Assembly (NCBI GenBank): GCA_950295325.1
Contig: OX485807.1
Span: forward strand, 34,066,440 to 34,130,439
DNA: 64,000 bases
From: Polytrichum commune
Lineage: Eukaryota > Streptophyta > Polytrichopsida > Polytrichales > Polytrichaceae
Direction of reading: 5' to 3'
Both the position numbers and the translations under genes were made by a program. Below the pieces are notes generated by a model that saw only the letters and a program-made list of their open reading frames with translations, made no database searches and was not told the origin of the DNA. The stretch's first letter is position 1. The number at the start of each line of letters is the position of its first letter. Of the stretch, positions 24,200 to 33,351 are shown one piece after another.

Positions 24200-25260
24200 T
24201 GTTGCTTGGCCTTTTGGAAAGTGATTTCTTTCTGTAGGTTCCATTTGAGAGATGGCATTAGGTGGATGTCTAGGTACGTGTAAGACTTATTTTGTGTGAG
24301 AGTTGGAAAACTGTTAGATTTGAAAGTGATGTTTTGTGATTGGATGTATGCTTTAAAGGTGTTTGGTTTAAGTTTAGATTTGTTGGGGCAGCCCGTTATA
24401 GCGCATTTCGAGAGGTTTAGGTCCATGTGTGACCACTCGGTAAATTTTTGTAGTTTAAGTATTTGTGGTTGGATATGTCGTATGTTGTCAGTGAGGATTG
24501 CTAGATCGTCTGCGTACGTAGTAATGGTGCATGTGGATACGGATGTATTAAAATGATATCCTAAGTTATCTTTTTCTAGCCATCTTAGGAGTGGTTCCAA
24601 AAATATAATGAATAGATAAGGGTTGAGGGTGTCACCTTGTATGGTTCCTCGGCTGATTGTGATAGGGGGTGTTGTTCCGAAGTGGTCGCCAGTGAAGGTC
24701 GTAGAGGAGTTCTTATATATGTTTCCTACGATTTCTACTGCATCTGTGGGGAATCTTAGGTCTTCCATTATGGCTAGCAGTCTTGCATGATCAATGGATC
24801 TAAAAGCATTTTTGAAGTCTATATATGTTAGATATATATCTTTGTTGGTGAGTTTTGCGTCTTCGAGGGCTGCTATGATTGTTTGTATTTGTCTTGCCGT
24901 ATTACGTTGTGGTCTAAATCCTTCCTGGCTAAAGTGGAGTATCCTATGTTGTTCTCCGTAGCTTGTAAGTAAGGACGTTATGGTGCTGGTAAAAAATTTG
25001 TATATTGTGTTGGCTAGGGCGATTGGTCTGTAATTGTTGAGGTGCGTTGGGTCGTCTTTTTTATGGAGAATGATAGTTTTGCTTTGTTTCCAGTAGGTTG
25101 GTATTTCTTTTTGTTTATAGCAGTGTTGGAAAAAGAGGAATAATAGGTCATGCCATTGTGATGGTAGTGTTTTGATTATGTCGTTGGGAATGTTGTCCGG
25201 TCCTGGGGCTTTACCTCGTGTGAGTCTTTTAACACATGTGTCGTAGACTTCTCGGGTGAA
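24200..25260 (-). other. Reverse transcriptase domain of ORF2
   Basis: Continuous frame from just after the TAG at 25261. Motifs: GKAPGPDNIPND, NYRPIALANTIYK, SQEGFRPQRNT, YIDFKNAF (catalytic Asp), SRGTIQGDTLNPYLF, and TYADDLAIL (YADD, at 24505-24516), followed by a DLNLSKC-type motif. All three catalytic aspartates are present. The open frame upstream of 24768 has no Met, as expected for an internal domain. Confidence 0.92.
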
Positions 25261-26175
25261 CTATTTTACTATCTGAGTGTCGTGGGGGCCTCTTTTTTCT
25301 AGTATAATGCCATTGTGGGTATGCCAAGGGTATTTTCGTATGGCACACATGCATGTGCTTGGGTGGTCTGTGGTGTCTTCGCAGAGGGGGGCTTATCTTT
25401 GGAAAGATTCTTGTTGGGTGTGATGTATCTCTCTCGCTATGTCTTTAGGATTTGTTAGGATATGTCCCTGTGAGTTTTTTAGACAGTCTAGTGAGTTAAT
25501 GTTTATAAGTTGGAATATTTTTTTGTTGATGGTTTTGGGCTTTAAGTTCAACAGGGCTCTGTATTTTGTGATGGCCTTTTTGCAGTTGATCGTAGTTTGT
25601 TTGGTAGTTATTTTATGTGCTATAGTTTTAGCATTTTTCCCAATGCTAGCTATCTCGTCTATCCATTGGTTTAAGACTGTGGGGTTTATGGGGAGAGGTG
25701 GGGTGGGGACGGTTTTGGTACGTTGTAGGGCCTCTATGTCAGGATGGTTGTATAGTTGTATGAATGGGTATTGACATGCCATTCTGATGGCTTTACGGAC
25801 TCTATGGTGTATTTATAGTTGTTTTTTCCACGTTTTTTGTTGTGTCCTTGGGAGAAAAACACCTTGGTTGTTGGCTCTGTGGGGTAGTGGTGGGGCGGGT
25901 TTTGTCATACATGTTTGTTCTATACACTGGCTAAGGGAGTTTATGATTTTTTTGAATTGTCTTTGCGTAGTGTTCCACTGTGTGTGTGTGAGTTGTTCAT
26001 TTTGCAATGTATTGATGAGGTTGGCTATTTCTAGGCTTTGTAATTCCATAAAGGATGTGTGGAGCTTTTGGAGGTTGTCGGGGGGTATGGGGTATGTGAT
26101 ACGGGGATTGGTTGGGGGGGTTTTTGCTTCTTTGATAGCTATACTGTTGGGGGTTAGTTGTAGTTGAACTGGGTA

Positions 26176-26921
26176 GTGGTCGGAGTTTTGGTTAAGGTTG
26201 GTCATTGTATGGCTTTGTAGGGTGTTGTGGTTAGGGAGGTTGGAGTAGAAACCATCTATATGGCTTGTTGAGGTATAGTTGTTGCCTCCTTGCCTTGTGA
26301 AGCTAGTGTGGTTATTGATCGTGTGGAGTCCGATGTTTTTTGTGAAGTTGGCCCAATCATGGTCATTTTGGTTGGGGGGGGGGAGGGTGTACCGTTGTTC
26401 ATTCTTCCTTTGAGTAAGATGTCCCGATTAAAGTCTCCTACTAGGATGGTTTGGTGAGTTGGGTGTTTTGACATTAGGTTTTGTATTTGCATTTGGATTT
26501 CCGGTATAAGGTGTACGTCCTGGAGATGCGTAGGCATATACATGTTCAAGATAAGCGGTGGAGTTAACGGTTTATTATTTATGCTTATGGCTTGTAAATA
26601 TGGTGATATGTTGCTGGGGGTTGGTATTTTGGTGATATTCTCATTAGTGTATATAGTTTTAGGTATCATGGTTAGAATGCCTCCCTTGGCTTGGGTGGGT
26701 CCGTCATATCTGTTGGGTTTGTGGGTTGTATTGTTAGAGTTGTTATAGAGGATTTTATAGTCTAGTATTTTTCGATCTATGTATGTTGTGGATTTAAGCT
26801 TATGGAGTTTGGTTTCTTGGATTAGTATAATATGAGGGTCTGTGTGTAGCGATCGGATGAGTTCTTGGATACCGGGTAGACTAGAGCTAATGCATCCGGT
26901 ATTCCAGGTGATTATGTTTAG
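26176..26921 (-). other. APE-type endonuclease domain of ORF2
   Basis: Exonuclease-endonuclease-phosphatase fold. Visible motifs in order: LNIITWNTG (metal-site Asn), ILIQETKL (catalytic Glu), LNMYMPT, ILVGDFN (Asp/Asn pair), then, in the shifted frame after the poly-C run, HDWANF, SHIDGFYSN and SDHYPV (catalytic Asp-His). All catalytic positions are present once the frame change at 26374-26383 is allowed for. It would nick target DNA to prime reverse transcription. Confidence 0.85.
26374..26383 (-). other. Poly-C run at the frame change inside the APE domain
   Basis: Ten G on the plus strand. Upstream frame: ...ILVGDFN...; the other frame, after the run, gives HDWANF...SHIDGFYSN...SDHYPV. 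A single indel here restores the endonuclease frame. Confidence 0.85.
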
Positions 26922-27539
26922 GGTGTGGGTTTGTGGGTTGGTTGTGTTTGGGTTGCTAGGGGTGAGTTGGTTGGATTGCGTGTGGTGAGTGGTAGGGTGG
27001 TAACCCCTTACTTTGTGAGAGCATTTGGTTATTTCATAGAGTAATTTATGTGGGAGGTGAGGTATATCCTTTTCTAAATTGGTTAGTGTTATGGGTGTGC
27101 CATTAGCGATGTGTTTGTTGATGTGTGAGTATGCTTGGGTTATGGTGGTAGGTGAAGTAATGTGTGGGAGGGGATTGGGTATTTGTTGTATTTCGGTGAT
27201 TGTATTGATGGGGGTGTTGTGTAATCTTCGTAGTATAGTGAGGCATCTTGGGTCTAGTTTGTTGGACATTAGTTGGTTGCACTTTTGTGGGATTGGGCTA
27301 TATGTTATTATGAATGCGTATAGTAGGTGGTTTGTTGGGTATGTGGCGAGAAGTGAGCTATGTTTGCTTAGGTAAGTTAGGTTCGGTGGTCGGTTGTTTG
27401 GATGGGTTTGGGTTAGGTGCGGGGCGAATATTTCTTCTAGATGTATATAATGAGGTTTAAGGGTTAGGGTATGAAGTATGAAGTATTGTTTTTGGCGTTG
27501 GATGTATTTTTCTGGGAGGTTTTTGAGGATGTGTGTGAG

Positions 27540-27563
27540 TGGGCCCGGGTTAGCCTCTATATC
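27540..27563 (-). other. 2A-like ribosome-skipping motif in ORF2
   Basis: Residues 215-222 read DIEANPGP, an exact fit to the 2A consensus D(V/I)ExNPGP. They are preceded by ILIMLSR, the hydrophobic/leucine-serine context usual for 2A peptides. Skipping would occur between G221 and P222, separating the N-terminal leader from the endonuclease-RT part. 2A motifs at similar places are known in trypanosome and some animal LINEs. Function here is inferred. Confidence 0.75.
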
Positions 27564-28197
27564 CCTGCTTAGCATTATGAGTATAGTATTATTCCATACA
27601 TAGTATGTTGTGCTTGTGACCTTGGGGGTTTTTAGGTGCTTATGTGTGTAGTGGTTGATTTTGCCTATATGGAGAATATATTGTATAAGTGGGGTGGTGG
27701 GGAGGGGGGGGGGGGTTTGTGTATATGGTGTGTTGGGTAGGGTGTTGTGTTGGGTAGGGTGTTGTGTGTCATGTGGATGTTTGTAGTGTGGGGAGGTGGT
27801 AGTGGTTTTGTCGTAAGGTTGATGTGGGAGGTATGGGCGTGTATGGTGATGTTGTTGGTTGTGTGTGGATAGTATTTTTGTGATATGTTGTGTTGGGGTG
27901 TTGCTATACTTTTGAATTATGGCGGATATGATTATAGTGGTTATGATTATGGTGTAGGTGTGACTTGAGGTGTGTGGTGTTGGGGGGGTATTGTGTGTGT
28001 GTTTGTGTTGTTTCTTTTTTGGTTTGTTGGTGATATGCTTTATTGTCTTAGGATTTTGGTTGCTATGGGCGTTATGTGTAGCGTGTGCAAGCCCAACGAG
28101 AGAAAAACTGTATGCAAAAGTGGACTCTTTATTTATGAATATATATAAGTTACATAACATGTATGTGATATACGTCCATATGTATGCTATGGGCTTA

Positions 28198-30276
28198 CTA
28201 TTCATGTGAGTATTGTTGGTCTTTGTGGAGGCTTGGCGAGGGGCTCCGGTAGTGGGCCCCGGAGAATCCCGGTGGTGCTAGGTGATGTGTGTTGGTGTCT
28301 CCCGCATAGGCGTTAGCCGTGGATGTGTTAGGTGCTTGGGGTAGTCTTGCGGTAATGTTGTGGGGTGGTTCCGGTGCGGTGGCAGCAAGTGTTTGCATGA
28401 TGTTGTGGATGCGGTTGTTGGATTGTTGAAATTCCATGGCCATCGCACTCATGATGTTGTGGATGTTCGTGGCGTGTGCCTTGAGTGTGTCCGTGGAGGC
28501 CTCAATCCGCTTGTCCGTGTTGAGGTTGATGTTGGAGGTGAGTGTGTTGAGCTTTTCGTCCACCGTGTCGACTAACTCTTTAATGGTTTTGGTGAAGAGT
28601 TTTTCCGATATGAGAGGGGAGGCGGCGGCAATGTTGCTCATAGCTTGTGCTTTTTGTGCAATATCCTCTCTAGTGGGGGCATGAGCTAGTCTTATGGCCG
28701 TGGGGTTTGGTTCGGTTCCATCGATGCTACCTTTGTGGGGGATGAAGTCTACACGCCTCCCGAGGATGTATGTGGATTTCAGTAGCCATTCCGTGTAGAC
28801 CGCCGCATTAAGACATTGTATGTGACACCACCCGAATTGACGCTCGTCTCCTAGGTTGGAGTTGTAGCCAAAGGTGACTCCGGTGATGTTCTCGTCTCCG
28901 AACAATCTTTTGAGAGCGTTGGTGATGGTCGATTGGGATTCTCTTTGTGGTAGGTTGTTGGCGACTAGGGTGGTGCTAATCCTTAGCTCCGAGAGGTTGC
29001 CCATGTCTTTGTCTTTGGTGATGCTCACTTTGAGACGCTCCGAGTGGTAGGTGAGGCCATTGTTGAGAATGTCTTCCCTTGCTTCTTCCGTGGTGAGGGT
29101 GACGAATGCAAAGTCTTTCTCCACGTCCGATTTGGTAAGTGAGAGTATTTCGACCTCCCGTCCATCGTAATATGACTCGCGCATGAGGGTTCTAAGTATG
29201 TTGACGGCCGTGTTGTTGCGGATGGAATCACCCTTGAGGTGAAGCCGCATGTTCTTGGCTTTCGTAATGAGTTCAAAGCCTTTCTCTACTTTGCCTATGA
29301 CACGTTCTCCATCACCCATGGTCATGACGAAGGCTCGTTCTCCTCGAAGGAGAGCCAAGCCATCTTGTTTCAGGTGTTGTAGGTGGATTTTGATGAATCC
29401 GGCCCATTTCCTTGTGACCGTGTTGATACCTATATCAATTGGGTTAGAGTATGTAGTACCTAGGGGTATGCGCATGAGGCGAAGTCTCTCCAAGCATGCG
29501 GATTTGACCTCCCGGCGGTCAAGCGATTTGTATTCGCCGTCGAACCTTATAGTGATGTGAAATCCTTCGGTGAGGCCCGTGTCTTGAGAGATCTTCTCGT
29601 ACATGGGAATTTGTGTGAAGTGTAGGTGTTGTCCGGGTACCGCATCCGGGCGTTCGGATGGGTATAAGGTTTGCTTGATTCTTGGGAAGGCCTTCCGGAG
29701 TGATCGAAATTCTTGAATTTCGGAATTGGGTGTGCTAATGGCAGTGAATTCCTCCTCCGTGCGTCTCTCCACTAGTATTTTTTTGCCACGTTGTATGGCT
29801 AGTGCTTCATGCATGTGAAATCCGAGCCACATTTGTCCAATCATGTCTATGCCTAGGGTGGCTACCCGTTTTGATCTTGCACTCGGCGGTGGTGTGGTCT
29901 TGCTTGGGAGCGGTGGTGTAGACGTTGCCGTGTAGTCGTCGGCTTTTCTTCTTTTGGTATTTTGGCTCTCCGAGGCATCTAGCATCCGTGGGTTGCGGTA
30001 TTGTAGCGTTTGTGGGGTGCTATCAGCAATGCGGACGGATCTTTGTGATGTCTCTTGTGCAGCTTGGGTAGGGTGTCTCTCCAATCACACTTGTAGGGAG
30101 CTCCCTCCTCGCTCCGGTGACACGTTCTCAAGTTGGGCGTCCATGTCTAAGTCTTCTTCGGCTTCTACGTCGTCATGGTGAGATAACGGGTGTGATGTGA
30201 GTTGCTTTGGCGGCTGTGCTTGAATTTGATGTCGGAACGTCATGTATTGGTCGTCCATGTCGGTTGGCGGCTGCAT
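28198..30276 (-). pseudogene. LINE ORF1, RRM-like RNA-binding protein, one nonsense codon
   Basis: Nucleic-acid-binding partner of the polyprotein. The first in-frame ATG I find is 30276. TGA at 30085-30087 interrupts the frame and the same frame then runs 628 codons to TAG at 28198. The frame is also open upstream of 30276 to about 31536 with no ATG, so the true start is unsettled. Contents: Pro/Gln/Thr-rich N-terminus with a nuclear-signal-like KRRKADD; a region with RLRLMRIPLG and RAFVMTMGDGERVIG; two RRM-like units (VEILSL...DFAFVTLTTEEARED, and TLVANNLP...QFGWCHIQC); then a heptad-rich coiled coil (VDEKLNTLTSNINLNTDKRI onward) and a Pro/Ser-rich tail. RRM plus coiled coil is a common ORF1p plan. 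The last codons overlap the ORF2 ATG by 8 bp. Confidence 0.8.
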
Positions 30277-31536
30277 GTGATGTGTCGACGGTTTGGTGTT
30301 TGATAGGCTGGCCTTCGGGTACTTGCTCGGTCCCTGGAGGATAAATCTTGTCCCGGGGTCGGTTGGGAGCAGGGCCGTTGAGGATGCTTGGTTGTCTCTG
30401 GTGTGGTGTCGTTGGGGCTGAGTGGTGGGAAGTGGATTGCCGAGTCTTGAGGTCGAAGGTTGCGGGGCGGGTAGTATGTGTTGTAGCTGGGTGGTGGAGG
30501 GTGGGTTGTTGAGTCCTGGTGTAGGTGGTTGTTGGATGAGCTGTGTGTGTTGCTGCAGGGTGGGAGCAAGTAGGTTGCCAAATCTGCAGTCGTTGTTGGA
30601 GTCGGTTTCGGGGCCCAGAGTCTGCTTGGTCTTGTTGGTGCTGATGTATCTGTGTGCATCGAGTATGTAAGTGAGTTTGTTGTCCGGTTTGGCTGAGATG
30701 GGGAGTGGGTGGATGGATTGGAGGCTTACCTGATTTCGGTGTGCGTGGTTGGTTGTGTCGGAGCCTGAGTCGGAGTCTTCGCTGTTGTCTTGCTGGCTGA
30801 CTCTCGGTGTGGGTTGCGCAGGTTGTGTCGCGGCTTGGAGTGGCGACTTCGGGCACGCTCCTTCGGCGATCTTGGGTCTTATCTTGTGACGAGTTGCTGC
30901 TGCGAGTGGCGGTGTGAAGGGTTGGGTGCCGTCTCTTCGGTGTGCTGTCGATGCGGGTGCTGCGGGGTGTTGTTTTCGGTGATGTGGTGTTGTGTTGTTC
31001 TCCAAGTCGTGCTGTATGGAGAGTATGCCGGGAGGGATCTGTGTGGGGATGTGAGTTGTGCTAGGCCAGGGTGTGGTGTAGTGAGGGATTGATGTGGTAG
31101 GGAGAGATGGAGAGGAGCGAGTGCATTCGGAGTAAGAAGAATGGGAGGACGTGAGGGGTGAGAGGCAGGTTTCGGACTTGGGAGTGTGTGAGGAGGTAGG
31201 GAATGGTATGCTGTGAGTGGTGATGTGTGAGAGATGAGAGGAGTGAGTGTTGTGGGGCTTGTGAGTGCTCCTGTTAAGTACTAATGTGTAGTTGCTAATG
31301 AGGGTGTCTGTGTGTGTGCATTGTTCGCTTGTGTCTGCTGAGATAGGTGTCTGGTGGCGGGCTTTGGTTATTTTGTGTTTTGTGTCCAGTTTTGGCTTGT
31401 TGATTGTGTGGGCTGTGGGTGTATTGGTGGCGGGATGTGGTTTTTGGAGCGGTGTTGGGTTGGATTTACTAATGTGAGTTTGTGTTAGGTTGTGCCGTCC
31501 TTGGTGGCTGTATGTTCTCTGTCGTAGACTGGGGGT
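30277..31536 (-). other. Open frame upstream of the ORF1 ATG
   Basis: In phase with ORF1 and free of stops for about 420 codons, but with no ATG. Pro/Gln/His/Thr-rich and disordered, with an acidic-serine patch EDSDSGSDTT. It could be an N-terminal extension begun at a non-AUG codon, or simply stop-poor A/C-rich leader sequence. Confidence 0.4.
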
Positions 31537-31657
31537 TTAGTTAGGGGTTTGTGGGGGCCGTTTGAAGCTGTGGTCTTTGGGTTAGTTGGTATTCGGAATG
31601 GAGGTTTTGTGTGAGGGCAGGTATGGGGGTATTGGCAGGGTTTGTATGGTTGGGTTT

Positions 31658-32881
31658 CTATCTGTTTGGTGGGGGTTGAGTGTGGGTTGGGAGTGTGGGC
31701 ATTCGGGATTCGGCCTGTGGCTGCGTGTTGGGGCGTGTTGGACGGCAAACGGGTGCATGGACGTATGCTTCCCTTTTCATGTATAGATGTGATGACTTTG
31801 TGTGATCCTTTATTGTGTGTTGTCTTCTTTGTGATCTGTTGTGTGAGGGGGCATTGTGTGGACGTTGTGTGGATATTGGATCTTGCGAGATGGAAGGCGC
31901 TGTAATGGCTTTTGCGGACGTGGTGTATGTTTGGGGTTCGGTCTGTGGCTGTGTGTTGGGGCGCATTGGGCGGCAGACTGGTGCAGGTACGTATGCTTCC
32001 CTGCTCTTGTGTAGGTGTGATGACTTTGTGTGATCCTTTTTTGTGTGTTGTCTTCTTTGTGAGCTGTTGTGTGAGGGGGCGTTGTGTGGGCGTTGTGTGG
32101 GCGTTGTGTGGATAGGAGATCTTGCGAGATGGGAGGCGTTGGGAGGGCCTTTGCATTCATGGTGTAGGTTTGGGGCGTACCTTAGTGTGTCTGATTTGCT
32201 CTTGTTGTTGGCGGTGAGGGTGGATTTGAAGTGGGCGCTCCTCAACTCACATTGTTTGTGGGTGCTGGGGGTGGATCTGGTTTGGGTGGTTTTCGACTTG
32301 CCTTCGTTCCTGGTGGTGCGGGTGGATGTGTTGTGCGGGCGAGCGCGATGACGCCATCTGAGGGAGTGCTGCTCGTGGGAGCCGTGTGTATTCCCTGCTG
32401 GAGTTTCCTGCTTCGGTGCTTTCGGTGGGGAGCGGGTAGCGAACCGGCGTAGATCTGCATGTTTTTTAGGATCGCCTTGCTGATGGATAGGGGCCTTGGG
32501 TGCGGAGCAGGTAGAGTAGTGCCCGGGTGTCTGATCTTCTTGGTTGATGCAGAGAAGTGTGTAGAACACTATTAGGGTTATGAAATGGCTCCTCCGGAGT
32601 CTGTTGCTTTGGTTGTTTCTGGGGTCGGTGTTGCGTGATATCTTCTTCTTTTGGGGGGGTCTTGATGTGCGGCTTTCTTCTGCTGCGTTCTTCTCTTTCT
32701 TGGGTCTGGATTGGCTCTGGGGTGCTACATGGTTGTTGGGTTGTTGCTGGGTTTCTGTGCGGCTGTTGATCTGTTGTGGCCGGGGGCGCCTTGTTGTTTC
32801 CTCTATGCTGCATTCTTGGTTGATTGGGTTGCGGCTGCTGGTGGCTTCGTCACGGAGGCTCCCGGCTCTCTTCGTCATCAT
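31658..32881 (-). CDS. Candidate 5'-proximal ORF of the LINE (possible ORF0)
   Basis: An open frame of about 407 codons beginning with ATG at 32881, only 11 nt inside the element's 5' edge, and ending at 31658. The product is very basic and disordered, Arg/Lys/Pro/Gln/Thr-rich, with no catalytic motif; one short hydrophobic segment (HFITLIVFYTLLCI) interrupts it. The 228-bp tandem repeats keep its frame. I do not recognise it. The G-poor sense strand makes stop codons rare, so a chance ORF is a real alternative. Its closeness to the 5' junction could also mean the element is 5'-truncated inside a longer unit. Confidence 0.3.
   Translation of the reverse strand: MMTKRAGSLRDEATSSRNPINQECSIEETTRRPRPQQINSRTETQQQPNNHVAPQSQSRPKKEKNAAEESRTSRPPQKKKISRNTDPRNNQSNRLRRSHFITLIVFYTLLCINQEDQTPGHYSTCSAPKAPIHQQGDPKKHADLRRFATRSPPKAPKQETPAGNTHGSHEQHSLRWRHRARPHNTSTRTTRNEGKSKTTQTRSTPSTHKQCELRSAHFKSTLTANNKSKSDTLRYAPNLHHECKGPPNASHLARSPIHTTPTQRPHNAPSHNSSQRRQHTKKDHTKSSHLHKSREAYVPAPVCRPMRPNTQPQTEPQTYTTSAKAITAPSISQDPISTQRPHNAPSHNRSQRRQHTIKDHTKSSHLYMKREAYVHAPVCRPTRPNTQPQAESRMPTLPTHTQPPPNR
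31711..32166 (-). repeat. Two tandem 228-bp units in the LINE 5' region
   Basis: Units begin at 31711 ('cggcctgtggctgcgtgttg') and 31939 ('cggtctgtggctgtgtgttg') and share 'gtgatgactttgtgtgatcc', 'ttgtgtgttgtcttctttgt' and 'gatcttgcgagatgg'. 228 is a multiple of three. A short internal triplication ('gcgttgtgtgg') lies at 32080-32112. This resembles promoter monomers in some LINE 5' UTRs. Confidence 0.8.
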
Positions 32882-32891
32882 GGGCACTCAT

Positions 32892-32903
32892 ACTACTTTA
32901 GAA
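32892..32903. repeat. Target-site duplication, right copy
   Basis: 'actactttagaa', identical to 20476-20487. Confidence 0.85.
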
Positions 32904-33351
32904 GTATAGTAAGCATGTCTAATACGATTACTTGTCTTAATCTAACACCTCTATTTGAGCGTTGTTTGTTTCGGTATTCATACAAAAACCACGCATAAAA
33001 AGTCGTGTGTTCAAAAGAAATTGTACTGCATGCTCAACATTCGGTAATTTCTTTAAATTCAATAGTCAATGTACTTGAAGGACCTATGCGATCCTTTAGG
33101 AATAAAATAATTATTCACTTTAACAATGAATAAAATGTTCACATCAACTCCAAAAACCACAAGGCAAATGGCTATGGCCTCAATTTGGATATGCTAGTCA
33201 TCTCGTCCTAAAATGCATGCCAAATGTCCTAGGAGAAGTGGACCACTCCTAAAACCTAACCATTCAAGATCCGTGTACCTTACATGACATACTACATGTG
33301 TTGGAGTCTTGAAACCCTCTCAAATGGTCTTCCGGTAGACATGCCTTAATC
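32904..33351. other. Intergenic flank
   Basis: A/T-rich host sequence directly after the LINE. Nothing recognisable. Confidence 0.4.

Larger units (their letters stand above)
20637..28205 (-). pseudogene. LINE ORF2 polyprotein, APE-RT-RNaseH-RLE, interrupted
   Basis: Would encode the retrotransposition polyprotein of roughly 2,500 residues. Start: ATG at 28205, overlapping the ORF1 stop. Order: hydrophobic leader (about 8-45 and 84-97), low-complexity His/Thr/Pro region, 2A-like motif at 215-222, unassigned 200 residues, APE (from about 429), RT, linker, RNase H, CCHC and RLE. Breaks: a frame change in the G10 (plus strand) run at 26374-26383; stops TAA 25813-25815, TAA 25393-25395 and TAG 25261-25263; a second frame change in the G15 run at 23075-23089. 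On either side of every break the reading resumes with conserved motifs, so the breaks are recent. The final stop is TGA at 20637. Transposition enzyme, acting on its own RNA in the nucleus (family knowledge). Confidence 0.88.
20488..32891 (-). mobile_element. 12.4 kb dual-endonuclease LINE (Dualen/RandI-like)
   Basis: A non-LTR retrotransposon, transcribed leftward. Evidence: a 12-bp target-site duplication; two long ORFs overlapping by 8 bp; ORF2 with APE endonuclease, RT, RNase H and a CCHC plus PD-(D/E)XK module; no LTRs. Possession of both an APE-type and an R2-type endonuclease is the hallmark of the Dualen/RandI clade described from Chlamydomonas. The sense strand is very poor in G (A/C-rich) over its whole length, unlike the host DNA on either side. 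The 5' portion (31.0-32.9 kb) holds tandem repeats and a long basic open frame. The 3' end has two hairpins and a pyrimidine tail instead of poly(A). Four nonsense codons and two frame changes make this copy non-autonomous as read. At 12.4 kb it is about twice the usual LINE length. Confidence 0.88.

Noticed and set aside
20637-28205. Plus-strand ORFs inside the LINE (for example 21.5-21.7, 23.1-23.9, 25.4-26.2 kb)
   Set aside because: They are antisense shadows of conserved RT, RNase H and endonuclease motifs.
25261-30087. Reassigned stop codons (TAA/TAG as Gln)
   Set aside because: ORFs of 570-830 codons without such codons lie alongside, a TGA is also involved, and the NLR exons use the standard code. 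Ordinary mutation explains it better.
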